Shown here piece after piece: positions 24,747 through 36,127 of a DNA stretch of 64,000 bases. The stretch is from the NCBI RefSeq assembly GCF_036322625.1, contig NZ_AP027266.1, positions 2,917,001-2,981,000 on the forward strand. Direction: 5' to 3'. Origin of the DNA: Roseicyclus marinus (GTDB taxonomy: Bacteria; Pseudomonadota; Alphaproteobacteria; Rhodobacterales; Rhodobacteraceae). Position numbers and translations under genes: made by a program. The notes below the pieces were generated by a model. The model was given only the letters and a program-made list of their open reading frames with translations. It was not told the DNA's origin and searched no databases. How positions within the stretch are numbered: the first letter of the stretch is position 1; each line of letters starts with the position of its first letter.

Positions 24747-27404
24747 ATGTCCATGTTGAACGACCTGTGGAAAGCCCTGCTGCTCAGCGTGATGCTCGGC
24801 TGCATTCTCGGCGTCGCGGTCGGCGTCAGGGACACCGCGCGCAACAAGGCGGCGATCGTGTCCGACCTCAACCGCGATGCCCTTCTGGCGGTCGATACGG
24901 TCGAACTGCTCGCCCGGAACCTGCGGCTTGCGGTGACGACGGTGGCCGCCAACATCGATCCCGACAACATGGCCGACAGCGCCGTACAGCTCTGGCCCCA
25001 GCTCTCCGAGGAATGGCGCGATTTCCGGACCGTGCTGATCATCGACATGTCGGGCACGATTGCCGCCGACCTTGGCCGCGGGGGGGCTGCGGTCGGCACG
25101 GACGTGTCGTTCCGCGATTATTTCCGCGAGATCGTGACGGACCCGTCCAGGATCTATTTCGTCGGCGCACCGATCATTTCGCAATTCGACGGCCAATGGG
25201 TGCTGCCGGTCAGTGCGCCGATCCTCGACACCGACCGCGTGCTACGGGGCGTCGTGACCGCAAGCGTGGAATACGGGTATTTCGAGCCTGACGCCTGGCA
25301 GACGCTGGGCGCGCGCACGAACTTGCACCTGCTGGCCCTCGAAACGGGCAGCGTCTTCGACCTCGACCTCGAACACCCGCTGCTGGCACCCCAGGCGCGC
25401 ATCGGCAGCGCGGCTCTGGACATCGGGACCCAGCACATCGACGACCTGCCCCACGGCCTGCCGATACCGGGGCAAACCGCCTTCGTCGTCCGGACCAGCC
25501 ACGAGGGTCTGGGCGTCATCGTCTCGCGCCCGACGGACGAGATCGACGCCGAGGCGGCAAAGGCGGGGACATTCGTCGGAAGCCTCACGGGCATCCTGTC
25601 GGCCTTGATGCTCTTCATCTTCCTGCGCGGCCGCGTGATGTTGCGCAGGGTGCGCGCGGACGCTCGGCAATTGCGCCTGTTGCAAGAACGTCAGCGCCTG
25701 GCCACCAGCGCCGGCGGCATCGGCATCTGGGACCTGGAAATCAGCTCGGGCAAGGTGGTCTGGGATGCGCTGATGCACCGGTGCTACGGCACGGATCCCG
25801 CGACCTTTCCCGCCACCTTCGAGGCATGGCGCGAAAGGCTTCACCCGGCGGATATGGCCAACACCATCGCCACCTTCCAAAAGGCTGTCAAAACCGGAAC
25901 CGATCTCACCGCGAAATTCCGCATCCTGACCCCGCAGGGCGAAGAACGGACACTCCAGGCCTCCGCCAGCATCACCGAAGGGCCCGATGGCCGGTCGAAA
26001 CACATGATCGGCGTCAATCTCGACATCACGCGCGAAATCGCCCGCGAAATGGCGCTCAAGGATGCGCTCGAGCGCATCGAACACGACGCCACCCACGATG
26101 CGCTCACGGGGATCGGGAACCGGCGCGGCTTCTTCTATCACGTCGATGCGCTCGCCGCCCGGTATCGCGAGGATGCGCCGACAGCGGTCCTGCTGCTCGA
26201 CATCGACCAATACAAGATGGTCAACGACGTGGTGGGCCATACCGGCGGGGATCACCTACTCAAGACCGTCGCCACCCTGCTGGAAACCGCCCTCGGCGCG
26301 GATGGCTATGTCGCCCGCATCGGCGGCGATGAATTCGCGATGATCCTGTGCGGCGCGGATCTGGAAAACCGCGCCCAGACCATGAGCGAGCGGATTCTCG
26401 CGCTATGCCGGGAACCCGTGCCCTACAAGACCATGACGATCCGCTACACGGCCAGCATCGGCATCGCCATCGGCAAGCTGTCGGCAGCCCACAGGCTGCT
26501 CGAGGATGCGGACATCGCCCTCTACGCGGCCAAGAATTCCGGGCGCAACCAGTCGCAGCTCTATTCCCACGAGATGCGCGTGAAATCCGAGCAAAAGAAG
26601 CATCTGGCCGATGACCTCACCATCGCCATCGAACAGGGCCAGATCGGCATCCGTCTGCAACCGCAGGTCTGTGCGCGCAGCGAAACCCTGTCGGGGGCCG
26701 AAGTGCTGATGCGCTGGTGGCATCCGCAGCGCGGAGAGCTGTCTCCGCCGGAATTCCTCCCCGTCGCGACCGAACTCGGCCTTCTGCCCGAGCTCGACAG
26801 GATCATGATGAAACAGGCCGTCGAGGCCGCAAAAACCCTTGCCCGGCAGGGGATCGTGCTGCCCAGCCTGTCCATGAACATCAGCGTCGAGCGCCTGACC
26901 CAACCCGATCTGATCGCCGACGTCGCCAATCTCCCCGATTATCCGGGCGAACTCATCTTCGAGCTTCTCGAAGCCACGGATTTCAGCTGTTCCCACCAGG
27001 ATGTCTTCGCGCGCATCGCCGAATTGCGCGATCTCGGCGTGAAATTCGCCGTCGACGATTTCGGGTCCGGCCATGCCTCCCTGACCACGCTGCTCGCCCT
27101 GAACCCCGATTACGTCAAGATCGACAAGCGCCTCGTGATCGAGGGAACGACCGATGCAGCCAGCCCCTCGCCCTTCCTGATCACGATCTCCGAATTGTGT
27201 CACCGCCTCGATATCGCGACCATCGCAGAAGGCGTGGAAACCCGCGAAACCGTCGACATGATGGCCGCCCTCGGGGCCGATATCCTCCAGGGCTTCTTCA
27301 TCGCAAAACCCCTGAACGTCCCGGAATTCGTCACCTGGTCGCGCCAAGAGGCGGCAGAGGGCGGGGTCACCGCCCCGCGCGAACAGCCCTTGAACGGGGG
27401 CTGA
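24747..27404 (+). CDS. Membrane Cache-PAS-GGDEF-EAL cyclic-di-GMP protein
   Basis: The 885-residue protein begins with a membrane segment (WKALLLSVMLGCILGVAVGV), a periplasmic Cache-like domain of about 250 residues, a second membrane segment (GSLTGILSALMLFIFLRGRV), and a PAS domain. A GGDEF domain follows with an intact GGDEF at 526-530 and no RxxD inhibitory site before it. The C-terminal EAL domain has EVL (652-654) in place of EAL, but keeps SMNISVERL, ELLEATDF, VDDFGSGHASL, YVKID and EGVET. It could make and break cyclic di-GMP in response to an external ligand. I start at ATG 24747; ATG 24753 is also possible. Confidence 0.9.
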   Translation: MSMLNDLWKALLLSVMLGCILGVAVGVRDTARNKAAIVSDLNRDALLAVDTVELLARNLRLAVTTVAANIDPDNMADSAVQLWPQLSEEWRDFRTVLIIDMSGTIAADLGRGGAAVGTDVSFRDYFREIVTDPSRIYFVGAPIISQFDGQWVLPVSAPILDTDRVLRGVVTASVEYGYFEPDAWQTLGARTNLHLLALETGSVFDLDLEHPLLAPQARIGSAALDIGTQHIDDLPHGLPIPGQTAFVVRTSHEGLGVIVSRPTDEIDAEAAKAGTFVGSLTGILSALMLFIFLRGRVMLRRVRADARQLRLLQERQRLATSAGGIGIWDLEISSGKVVWDALMHRCYGTDPATFPATFEAWRERLHPADMANTIATFQKAVKTGTDLTAKFRILTPQGEERTLQASASITEGPDGRSKHMIGVNLDITREIAREMALKDALERIEHDATHDALTGIGNRRGFFYHVDALAARYREDAPTAVLLLDIDQYKMVNDVVGHTGGDHLLKTVATLLETALGADGYVARIGGDEFAMILCGADLENRAQTMSERILALCREPVPYKTMTIRYTASIGIAIGKLSAAHRLLEDADIALYAAKNSGRNQSQLYSHEMRVKSEQKKHLADDLTIAIEQGQIGIRLQPQVCARSETLSGAEVLMRWWHPQRGELSPPEFLPVATELGLLPELDRIMMKQAVEAAKTLARQGIVLPSLSMNISVERLTQPDLIADVANLPDYPGELIFELLEATDFSCSHQDVFARIAELRDLGVKFAVDDFGSGHASLTTLLALNPDYVKIDKRLVIEGTTDAASPSPFLITISELCHRLDIATIAEGVETRETVDMMAALGADILQGFFIAKPLNVPEFVTWSRQEAAEGGVTAPREQPLNGG

Positions 27405-27727
27405 ACCGCCCCCCGGGGCGGGGTGGGCGGGGCCTCCCGCGTCACGCGATCACGGCGCAAAGGGCCGGTTTCCGGCGCGCGATCCACCCTCCGTGCCTTG
27501 CGCGGCGCGGGAACCGCAGTCTCGTCCTGTCCCGGCCGCCCCATCGCGCTACCTGTGTCTCCCTGACCGATTGTGCGCAGCCCAAGCCCCCCGTATGTTG
27601 ACTCTGCGGGCGGCGAATTTTCATCAGGCCACTCGCGCGTAGTTTTCCCAGTATCCGCTTGTCACAAGAATTATCCATCTTGGCTCCCACCCCCGGGGGC
27701 CCATTATCCCTTTGGACACCAGCGCGC
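27405..27727. other. 323-bp gap before the response regulator
   Basis: A GC-rich hairpin with 7-bp arms (CCGCCCC, GGGGCGG) sits at 27406-27421, right after the GGDEF-EAL stop; it has no T run. The remainder probably holds the promoter for the response regulator. No gene is seen. Confidence 0.4.
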
Positions 27728-28372
27728 ATGAAACGTCTTATCCTCGTGGAAGATTCCGTGATCTGGCAGGAAGCCATGATCGAAGCCGTCTCCCATCTGC
27801 CGTGGCATGCCACGGTCATGACCTTCAGCAACGGCTACGACGCCACCCAGTATTTCAAGAAGGCACAACGCGAACCCGACCTGATGCTCGTCGACCTCGG
27901 CCTGCCCGACATGCCGGGGGTCGATGTCATCACGCATGCCCGCACATCCTTCCCCGAGATCTCGACCCTGGTGATCAGCTCGCTCAATTCCCGCGACCAG
28001 GTGATCAATGCGATCCGCGCGGGCGCATCGGGCTATATCCTCAAGGATGACAGCTCCATCGCGATCGCGACCGCGATCCAGCAGGTGCTCGAAGGCAATT
28101 ATCCCATCAGCCCCGAAATCGCCCGCTATCTCGTCGAATTGTCGGTGAACCGGAAATCCGCCGGCGGCAGACCCGTTCCCAATCTGTCCAAGCAGGAACT
28201 GCGCCTGCTGGAACTGATCGGCAAGGGCAACAGCTACGCCCAATGCGCCCATATCATGGAATTGCAGCTGTCCACCGTGCAGACCTATTCCAAGAACCTC
28301 TATCGCAAGCTCAACGTGCATTCCCAAAGCCAGGCCGCGGCGGCGGCGCATGAATTGGGCCTGTTCGAATAG
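27728..28372 (+). CDS. NarL/FixJ-family response regulator
   Basis: The 214-residue protein has a receiver domain with acidic pair VEDS (Glu8, Asp9), phosphoacceptor Asp56 in LMLVDLGLPDMPGVD, Ser/Thr in TLVISS, and Lys in GYILKDD. The C-terminal LuxR-type helix-turn-helix reads LSKQELRLLELIGKGNSYAQCAHIMELQLSTVQTYSKNLYRKLNVHS. It is a transcription factor activated by phosphorylation. A HisKA_3-type kinase, the usual partner class, is encoded 670 bp away on the opposite strand at 29043-30428 and is the likely partner. Start at ATG 27728; the longer frame adds non-conserved residues. Confidence 0.92.
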   Translation: MKRLILVEDSVIWQEAMIEAVSHLPWHATVMTFSNGYDATQYFKKAQREPDLMLVDLGLPDMPGVDVITHARTSFPEISTLVISSLNSRDQVINAIRAGASGYILKDDSSIAIATAIQQVLEGNYPISPEIARYLVELSVNRKSAGGRPVPNLSKQELRLLELIGKGNSYAQCAHIMELQLSTVQTYSKNLYRKLNVHSQSQAAAAAHELGLFE

Positions 28373-28528
28373 GGCACGGCCCCGCGCGTCCATGATGCCC
28401 CGACCGCGCCGGGATCAGAGGGCTGACAGGGCGTCACCCCTGAACTGGGGCATTGTCCCCATGCCTGCCTCCAGCGAGACAAGGCCTTGGTCCGTGGGCA
28501 TTTTCCCACGCAAACCCAGGCAACCGCG

Positions 28529-28984
28529 ATGGATATGCGCAAGGTCTCGTCCAAGGACGCAACAACCCCCCTCAGGGCGCTCGTGATCGGCGCGGATCCC
28601 GCGAACGTCACGGCGATGGCCATGCTCTTGCAAAAGCGCGGCCATGACGTGGCGCTTTTCCTCGACCTGACCGATGCCGCCGCGCGCCTCGGGCGCGAAA
28701 CCTTCGATTGCGTCATTTTCGAATGCCGCAGCCGGGACGAGATGGACAAGATCCACGACCTCCTCGACAGCGCCGAAATGGCCGACCATCGCGACAGATG
28801 CGCGATCATCGCCACCAACATGCAAGGCTTCGCCCTGACCGAGGCGGAAACCGGATCGGGCCAGGTCCATCCCGGCCCCGTGACCGGCAACGTGGTCGAC
28901 CGCCTGTTGCTCGCAACAGGCTTCGGCCCGACAGACCCGCCCGATCTAGGGGCCAAGACCAGCCGCAAACACGGACCGCACTGA
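28529..28984 (+). CDS. Degenerate receiver-domain protein
   Basis: The 151-residue protein resembles a response-regulator receiver domain without an output domain: LRALVIGADPANVTAMAMLLQKRGHDVALFLDLTDAAARLGRETFDCVIFECRSRDEMD. The first acidic pair is reduced to a single Asp, and the position of the phosphoacceptor Asp is Glu (VIFE), which may mimic the phosphorylated state. No Thr/Lys pair is evident later. It lies between the response regulator and the convergent kinase and may sequester one of them. Start ATG 28529; ATG 28535 is an alternative. It could also be a decaying gene. Confidence 0.6.
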   Translation: MDMRKVSSKDATTPLRALVIGADPANVTAMAMLLQKRGHDVALFLDLTDAAARLGRETFDCVIFECRSRDEMDKIHDLLDSAEMADHRDRCAIIATNMQGFALTEAETGSGQVHPGPVTGNVVDRLLLATGFGPTDPPDLGAKTSRKHGPH

Positions 28985-29042
28985 CAGCCATCCTGCATCC
29001 GCGCGGCCATCCGACAGCGCGGAAAACCCGTTTCCCCGCACG

Positions 29043-30428
29043 CTAGATCGTCACCGTGACGCAGACCTTCGTCCCCGTCTCGCCCGTCTCCACGGCGAAT
29101 TCCGCCTCCAGCGACCGGGCACGCTTTTCCACGCTGATCAGGCCCAGACCCTGCTGGCGCTTGGACCCTGTCGGCATACCGGTGCCATTATCCTCGACGC
29201 AGATCTGGATCCTGCTCCCCGTCAGGTCCAGTGCCGTCACCCGCACCAGCGTGGCCTTGGAATGCTTGACCGCATTGGCCACCAGCTCCTGCACGATCCG
29301 CAGGCAATTGAGCGCCCGCTTTTTCGTCAGGATCGACCGGTCGCCCACGTCGATCTCCCATTCCAGCCGCAGCGCCGTATCGGAAAACGACCCGGCCAAC
29401 CGCTCGCACAGCGCAATCAGCGCATCGACGAAGGGCTTGTTGGCATGTTCCGCCGCCATCACGATCAGCCGCAATTCATCCACGGCATGATCCACCAGTT
29501 CGCGCAGCTCCGGTGCCGGGGTCGCGTCGTTGCGCATCCGGTATTTCAGCTCCAGCAAGATCGACCCAAGCCCGTCATGCAATTCGCCGATGACCCGTTC
29601 GCGCTCGACCATCTGGCCAAGATTGCGCGCCACCATCAGATCGCGCTCGTGGCTTGCGGCTTCCTCGGCGCGAATGCGGTTGTAGGCGGTCACGTCGATG
29701 ATCACACCGTCCCAGACGGTCGCGCGGTCCTCACGTTCCTTGGGATAGGTCTCGGCATAAAGCGTTTTGATGCCCTTGCCGACCCGGATCCGCATATGAG
29801 CCTGAAAGGGTATTTTCTCGGTCATCGACCGCCTGCGCGCCTCCATGAGGCCGTCGATGTCCTCGGGCAGAACCAGCGCCCAGACACGTGCAGGGTCGCG
29901 CGTGATTTCCTCGGCAGTCAGGCCGAAAATATCGCGACATTGCGGACCGAAATGAAATTCGCCCATGCCATCGGGGTCATCGGCATAGGTGATGTAACTG
30001 TAAGGCACGACCGCCACCGACGCGATCGGATCATCCCCCAGCTTGGGCAGACGGTCGAGGATCCACTGGGGCACCTCCCCCACCCATTCAAAGATCCAGA
30101 CGACCGCATCGTGATGCGAAAGCTTGATGGGCAGGACCGACATCCGCGCCGTGCCGCCCGATGCATTCTCCTGGTAGAGGAAAAATTCCAGCGCCCCGGG
30201 GCCAAGCGTCCCGCGCAGAACCGCCTTGCGCAGATCGTCCAGCGTCGCGGTTTCCCCGCCGATCTTCAGACGATGCGGAAAACTGGAAACCAGCTCGGAC
30301 ACCCGCGCGAAAGGCGTCCGCCCGTATTCCAGGAACTCCCCGAAATTCGCGCCCTTGTGCGTGATCAGATCCCCGCTGCCATCGGTCACGATGGCACTGA
30401 TCGGCGATATGGATCTCCTGTCCGTCAA
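29043..30428 (-). CDS. Cytoplasmic PAS sensor histidine kinase (HisKA_3 type)
   Basis: The 461-residue protein has no membrane segment. An N-terminal region and a PAS domain (FHFGPQCRDIFGLTAEEITRDPARVWALVLPEDIDGLMEARRR) come first, then the dimerisation/phosphotransfer helix ERERVIGELHDGLGSILLELK with His284, then an ATPase domain (N box LRIVQELVANAVKHS, G1 VEDNGTGMP, G2 QGLGLISVEKRARSL). This class phosphorylates NarL-type regulators. The start is TTG 30428, with GGGGTGAG 6 bases before it; no ATG gives a better fit. It converges on the receiver-like gene. The signal is probably cytoplasmic. Confidence 0.88.
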   Translation of the reverse strand: MTDRRSISPISAIVTDGSGDLITHKGANFGEFLEYGRTPFARVSELVSSFPHRLKIGGETATLDDLRKAVLRGTLGPGALEFFLYQENASGGTARMSVLPIKLSHHDAVVWIFEWVGEVPQWILDRLPKLGDDPIASVAVVPYSYITYADDPDGMGEFHFGPQCRDIFGLTAEEITRDPARVWALVLPEDIDGLMEARRRSMTEKIPFQAHMRIRVGKGIKTLYAETYPKEREDRATVWDGVIIDVTAYNRIRAEEAASHERDLMVARNLGQMVERERVIGELHDGLGSILLELKYRMRNDATPAPELRELVDHAVDELRLIVMAAEHANKPFVDALIALCERLAGSFSDTALRLEWEIDVGDRSILTKKRALNCLRIVQELVANAVKHSKATLVRVTALDLTGSRIQICVEDNGTGMPTGSKRQQGLGLISVEKRARSLEAEFAVETGETGTKVCVTVTI

Positions 30429-30805
30429 GACGTCTCACCCCTGCTCTGCTTCAGCTCTTTGGGCGTCAGGCCATTCTGGCCGCGCCATTCCCCCTCTTGA
30501 AAAGGGCCGCAATCGAACCTCCCCGAACGCGGGCACCAAGCCTTAGGTAAAAACAAAGATCTGTCACAATACCCTTGATCCGGGAGGAAGGTTTGCACCC
30601 CTCGGGACATACGGCATCGCCGCCAGCCCCGAATTGCACGCGGCCCTGTCGGCGGCAGGCATCCCGCCACGCCACACCCCAGACCGCCGCGCACCCAAAC
30701 GCCACACGGATGCGCCAACCCGGACGCTATCAGGGAAAGATCAAAGAGACCACCGGCCCTGCGCCACGCCGCCAGCGCGCGCTCGGTCCGTTTTGTTCAC
30801 ACCGT
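30429..30805. other. 377-bp gap upstream of the kinase gene
   Basis: This gap lies between the start of the histidine kinase and the end of the complex I subunit gene, both on the minus strand. It should contain the kinase promoter. Open frames here show no conserved pattern, and I see no RNA gene or repeat. Confidence 0.4.
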
Positions 30806-31117
30806 TCAATGCGTCCAGGCGCCCTTGCGGTCGGTGGCGAAATTCTCGCCATAGCCGCGCGGCCGGATGTTGGGCTTGCGCGCCTTGGGCTTGAGCACCA
30901 CCGCCTCGATCCCATGGGCCTTGGCGTAATCCTGCGCCGCCTCCAGCGTGTCGAACCGCAGCTTCACCTGGCTGTTCATGTCCGACGACGATGTCCAGCC
31001 CATCAGCGGATCGACCTCGCGCGGGGCTTCGGGCGCGAATTCCAGAACCCATTCCTTCGTCTTCGCCGTCCCCGAGGACATGGCGGTTTTCGCAGGTTTG
31101 TAGATACGGGCGCGCAT
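30806..31117 (-). CDS. ETC complex I subunit, NDUFS4-type
   Basis: The 103-residue protein matches the alphaproteobacterial homologue of NDUFS4, an accessory subunit of NADH:ubiquinone oxidoreductase. It has [54 protein letters not shown] and the C-terminal [17 protein letters not shown], which are family hallmarks. It acts on the cytoplasmic (matrix-equivalent) arm of complex I near the Fe-S cluster N6 region. I start at ATG 31117, with GGGATGAG 6 to 13 bases upstream; ATG 31123 adds two residues. As in other alphaproteobacteria the gene is separate from the nuo operon. Confidence 0.92.
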   Translation of the reverse strand: MRARIYKPAKTAMSSGTAKTKEWVLEFAPEAPREVDPLMGWTSSSDMNSQVKLRFDTLEAAQDYAKAHGIEAVVLKPKARKPNIRPRGYGENFATDRKGAWTH

Positions 31118-31492
31118 GGTCATCTCATCCCGGTCAAGATCGCTTGTCGCCTTATGGAAAAGCGCCGCGCGCTTGTCCACACCCCAAGCTGTCGCGGGGC
31201 GCAGGTCATCGTCGGCGGAAAAAGGAAAACGCGAAGCAGGAGAGGGTTGCCGACCGGCGCCGAGGGAGCGAGGGGTGGGTGGGTGGTTCGACCCCGACCG
31301 GCAACCACATCTGCTGCTTGCCCTTGAAATCTACGACAACCCCCCCGGGCCGCGCAACGAAATTTTCTCCTTAAAGTTGTAAAAATTGTCGCGGATTTCG
31401 AAAGCCACCGTTAACCATGCCCCGCCCCCGGCCTGCGGGGTTGAACCTCGGCCCGATCAGGTCAATTTGCAGGGGTGACGGAGGCCCACGCG
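31118..31492. other. 375-bp divergent gap between the NDUFS4 gene and uvrB
   Basis: This gap must hold the two divergent promoters. An AT-rich segment at 31357-31392 may belong to the uvrB promoter. I looked for an alphaproteobacterial SOS box (GTTC-N7-GTTC) before uvrB and did not find one. Confidence 0.4.
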
Positions 31493-33685
<2,193 letters not shown>

Positions 33686-33691
33686 CTCGCC

Positions 33692-33872
33692 CGTAGGGTG
33701 GGCAATCTGCCCACCACCCACGGCCCACCACCCACGGCCACCGTAGGGTGGGCAATCTGCCCACCAATCTGCCCACCAATCTGCCCACCAATACCCGCGT
33801 GAATTCGTGGATTGGACAAGCCGTGGTGGTGGGATTGTCGACGGGGGTGGTGGGCAGATTGCCCACCCTACG
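33692..33872. repeat. Inverted and tandem repeats in the uvrB-rhodanese gap
   Basis: A 24-bp unit that starts CGTAGGGTGGGCA is present at 33692-33715 and 33742-33765 and, exactly inverted, at 33849-33872. Each unit is itself nearly palindromic (GGTGGGCA with TGCCCACC). The second copy is followed by two more copies of AATCTGCCCACC, giving three 12-bp tandem units at 33754-33789. The gap separates two convergent genes, so long hairpins here could end transcription from both sides. The unit looks like a dispersed intergenic repeat. Confidence 0.85.
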
Positions 33873-33890
33873 CCCCCCCCCAACGTCACA

Positions 33891-34490
33891 TCACCCCCCG
33901 GCGCCCCCCGGCACCACGGTCAATCCCAACCCCTGCCAATTCTGCATGCCGCCCCGGTAATACGAGATATTCTCCGCCGGGAACCCCGCCTCGATCATGT
34001 TGCGCGCCGCCGTCGGCGACTGGCCGCACCACGGGCCGTTGCAGAACAACACCACCTGCGGGATATCCCCCTCGCAGATGAACCCGTCGAAATCGACCTC
34101 GCAGCCCAATTCGCCCAACCGGTCCGCCGCCTCGTTATAGGGCACCGACACGGCACCGGGGATCGTGCCCGCCTCGAATTCGGGCCGGATGCGCCCGTCG
34201 ATCACCACAATATTCGGGTCCTGCAGGGCCGCGATCACCTCCAGCTCGCCCACGGGCGTCACACCGGGCGCGGGCACCATCGGCTGGATGCAGAAATTCG
34301 GACAGGGGCGCGAGGTCAGCGTCCAATCCCCCTCCAGCCGATGCGCGCTATCCTGGTTGCGCGAGATCTCGACCATCCCCGTGGCCGTCGGCACGCTTGC
34401 CGACATCATGTCGGGCGTGATCCCCACGCCATCGGCCATGGCCAGCCCCGGCACAGCCGCCATCGCGAAAGCAAAAGCCGTGATACGCAT
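33891..34490 (-). CDS. Periplasmic rhodanese-like protein
   Basis: The 199-residue protein has a signal peptide (MRITAFAFAMAAVPGLAMA) and a rhodanese domain with VVIDGRIRPEFEAGTIPGAVSVPY and the active-site loop FCNGPWCGQS, where Cys150 is the expected sulfur carrier. Extra cysteines (Cys63 and Cys67 in RPCPNFC, Cys130, Cys139, Cys155) could form disulfides in the periplasm. Rhodaneses move sulfane sulfur or act in redox/copper handling; the substrate is unknown. The start ATG 34490 has GGGAGGATG in front. The protein ends in a Gly-rich tail, and the gene is a single unit. Confidence 0.85.
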   Translation of the reverse strand: MRITAFAFAMAAVPGLAMADGVGITPDMMSASVPTATGMVEISRNQDSAHRLEGDWTLTSRPCPNFCIQPMVPAPGVTPVGELEVIAALQDPNIVVIDGRIRPEFEAGTIPGAVSVPYNEAADRLGELGCEVDFDGFICEGDIPQVVLFCNGPWCGQSPTAARNMIEAGFPAENISYYRGGMQNWQGLGLTVVPGGAGG

Positions 34491-34625
34491 GACATCCTCC
34501 CTTTTCCTCTGCGCCCAGCGTCCGCCTGTTGATGGACCAAGTCAACCAACAGTTGCGCGCCCCCGCCAAACGGGCAGAACCGCGCCGCCCCTTTCCCCGC
34601 GCCTCCCACGCCCTATCCTCGCCCC

Positions 34626-35063
34626 ATGCGCCCGATCCTTGCCGCCCTCGCAGCCCTCGCCCTCGCCAGCCCCGCCGCCGCCTGGCAGGCCGGAACCGAT
34701 GGCGCGCTCTGCACGCTCACCCATGAGCAAGCAGGCCTCGACATCCGCCTGACCCATGATCCCGGTCCGCCGCTCTGGACCATCACGATCACCGCCCCCG
34801 CGCCCTGGCCCGAGGCCCCGATCTTCTCCATCGCCTTTCTGGGCGGGGCGGAACTGACGATCTCCACCGACCGCCACAGCCTCTCGCCCGATGGCCTGTC
34901 GCTCACCGTCACCGACCGGGGTTTCGGCAATGTGCTGGCCGGGCTCTCGGGCAACACGACCGCCCATTTCCGCTTGGGCGATGCGGAATGGACCGCCTCC
35001 CTCGCCGGCGCCGCGCCCGAGGTCGCAGCCTTCGCGGCCTGCAACACCACCCCCAGTGTCTAG
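34626..35063 (+). CDS. Small exported protein, unknown function (145 aa)
   Basis: I do not recognise a family. The protein has a clear signal peptide (MRPILAALAALALASPAAAWQ), so it is periplasmic or outer-membrane-facing. The mature part of about 125 residues contains CTLTHEQAGLDIRLTHD and a beta-rich centre (WTITITAPAPW, FSIAFLGGAELTISTD), and ends near a second Cys in AFAACNTT. Two cysteines could form a disulfide. It is divergent from the rhodanese gene and lies 143 bp before the dioxygenase gene. Confidence 0.7.
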   Translation: MRPILAALAALALASPAAAWQAGTDGALCTLTHEQAGLDIRLTHDPGPPLWTITITAPAPWPEAPIFSIAFLGGAELTISTDRHSLSPDGLSLTVTDRGFGNVLAGLSGNTTAHFRLGDAEWTASLAGAAPEVAAFAACNTTPSV

Positions 35064-35206
35064 GCCCCAGTGTCTGAGCCCCGACCGAGCTTCCGTGCAT
35101 CCCGGCACATCACCCCTGTGCTCATGTGCATTTTCGCAGCAATCAATCCGCCCCATCTTCCCCAGCGAACCAGGGAACACCCCCCATCGCCTCAGGAGAC
35201 CCCAAG

Positions 35207-36127
35207 ATGACCCGCAAAATTCCGGGCCTGCACCATGTCACGGCCATCTCCGGCCCGCCGCAGGCCAATCTCGCCTTCTACACCGGCAGGCTGCGCCAGC
35301 GGCTCGTCAAGAAAACCGTCAATTTCGACGATCCCGGCACCTATCACCTCTATTACGGTGACAGCGCGGGCAGCCCCGGCACGATCCTGACCTTCTTTCC
35401 CTTTGCCGATGCAGGCCCCGGCCGCGCCGGTCCCGGCATGGCCTCGGCCTATGCCTATGCCGTGCCCAAGGGCGGCTTTGACGGCTGGATGGAAAGCCTC
35501 GCGCTCGATGCGGTGGATTTCGACGGCCCGACCGAACGCTTCGGGCAACGCGTCCTCACGCTGCGCGATCCCGATGGCGCGCCGGTCGAACTGGTCGAAA
35601 CCGCCCGCGACAGCGACGCGCCGCTCGACGGCTTCCATTCCGTCACGCTCTGGGAAAGCGACATCGCGCCCACCGCGCGGCTTTTGACCGAGATCTTCGG
35701 CTACGTGGAAACAGGCCACGAGACGGCGGGCGGCACCGAACGCCTGCGCCTGCAGGCCCCGGGCGATGCGCGCGGCGCGGTCATCGACCTCATGCGCTCG
35801 GATGCGCCCTCCATCGGGCGGCAGGGCGCTGGAACGATCCATCACATCGCCTTCCGCGCCGAAACCGACGCGATCCAACGCGACTGGATGGACAAGCTCG
35901 CCAGCGCGGGCCATCCCACCACGCCCGTCATCGACCGACAGTATTTCAACGCGATCTATTTCCGCGAACCGGGCGGCGTGCTCTTCGAGATCGCGACCGA
36001 CCCGCCGGGTTTCGCCGTGGACGAAGACCCCGCCCACCTGGGCGAGGCGCTGATGCTGCCCGCGAAATACGAACCCTACCGCGACCGGATCGAAAAGGTC
36101 CTCCCGCCGCTGCAGGTGGCACGATGA
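35207..36127 (+). CDS. VOC-family ring-cleaving dioxygenase, MhqO-like
   Basis: The 306-residue protein has two glyoxalase/VOC modules. Module 1 starts IPGLHHVTAISGPPQANLAFYTGRLRQRLVKKTVNFDDPGTYHLYYGD; module 2 starts DGFHSVTLWESD. Metal ligands expected from the fold are His in LHHVT, His in IHHIAFRAE and Glu in VLFEIATD. This layout matches the MhqO/MhqA group of ring-cleaving dioxygenases that open hydroquinones. The next gene is a MhqD-like carboxylesterase with an ATGA overlap, as in quinone-detoxification operons of Firmicutes. Quinone or catechol resistance is thus inferred. ATG 35207 has AGGAGAC in front. Confidence 0.85.
   Translation: MTRKIPGLHHVTAISGPPQANLAFYTGRLRQRLVKKTVNFDDPGTYHLYYGDSAGSPGTILTFFPFADAGPGRAGPGMASAYAYAVPKGGFDGWMESLALDAVDFDGPTERFGQRVLTLRDPDGAPVELVETARDSDAPLDGFHSVTLWESDIAPTARLLTEIFGYVETGHETAGGTERLRLQAPGDARGAVIDLMRSDAPSIGRQGAGTIHHIAFRAETDAIQRDWMDKLASAGHPTTPVIDRQYFNAIYFREPGGVLFEIATDPPGFAVDEDPAHLGEALMLPAKYEPYRDRIEKVLPPLQVAR

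Noticed and set aside
31300-31492. A LexA/SOS box before uvrB
   Set aside because: No GTTC-N7-GTTC sequence was found in the leader.
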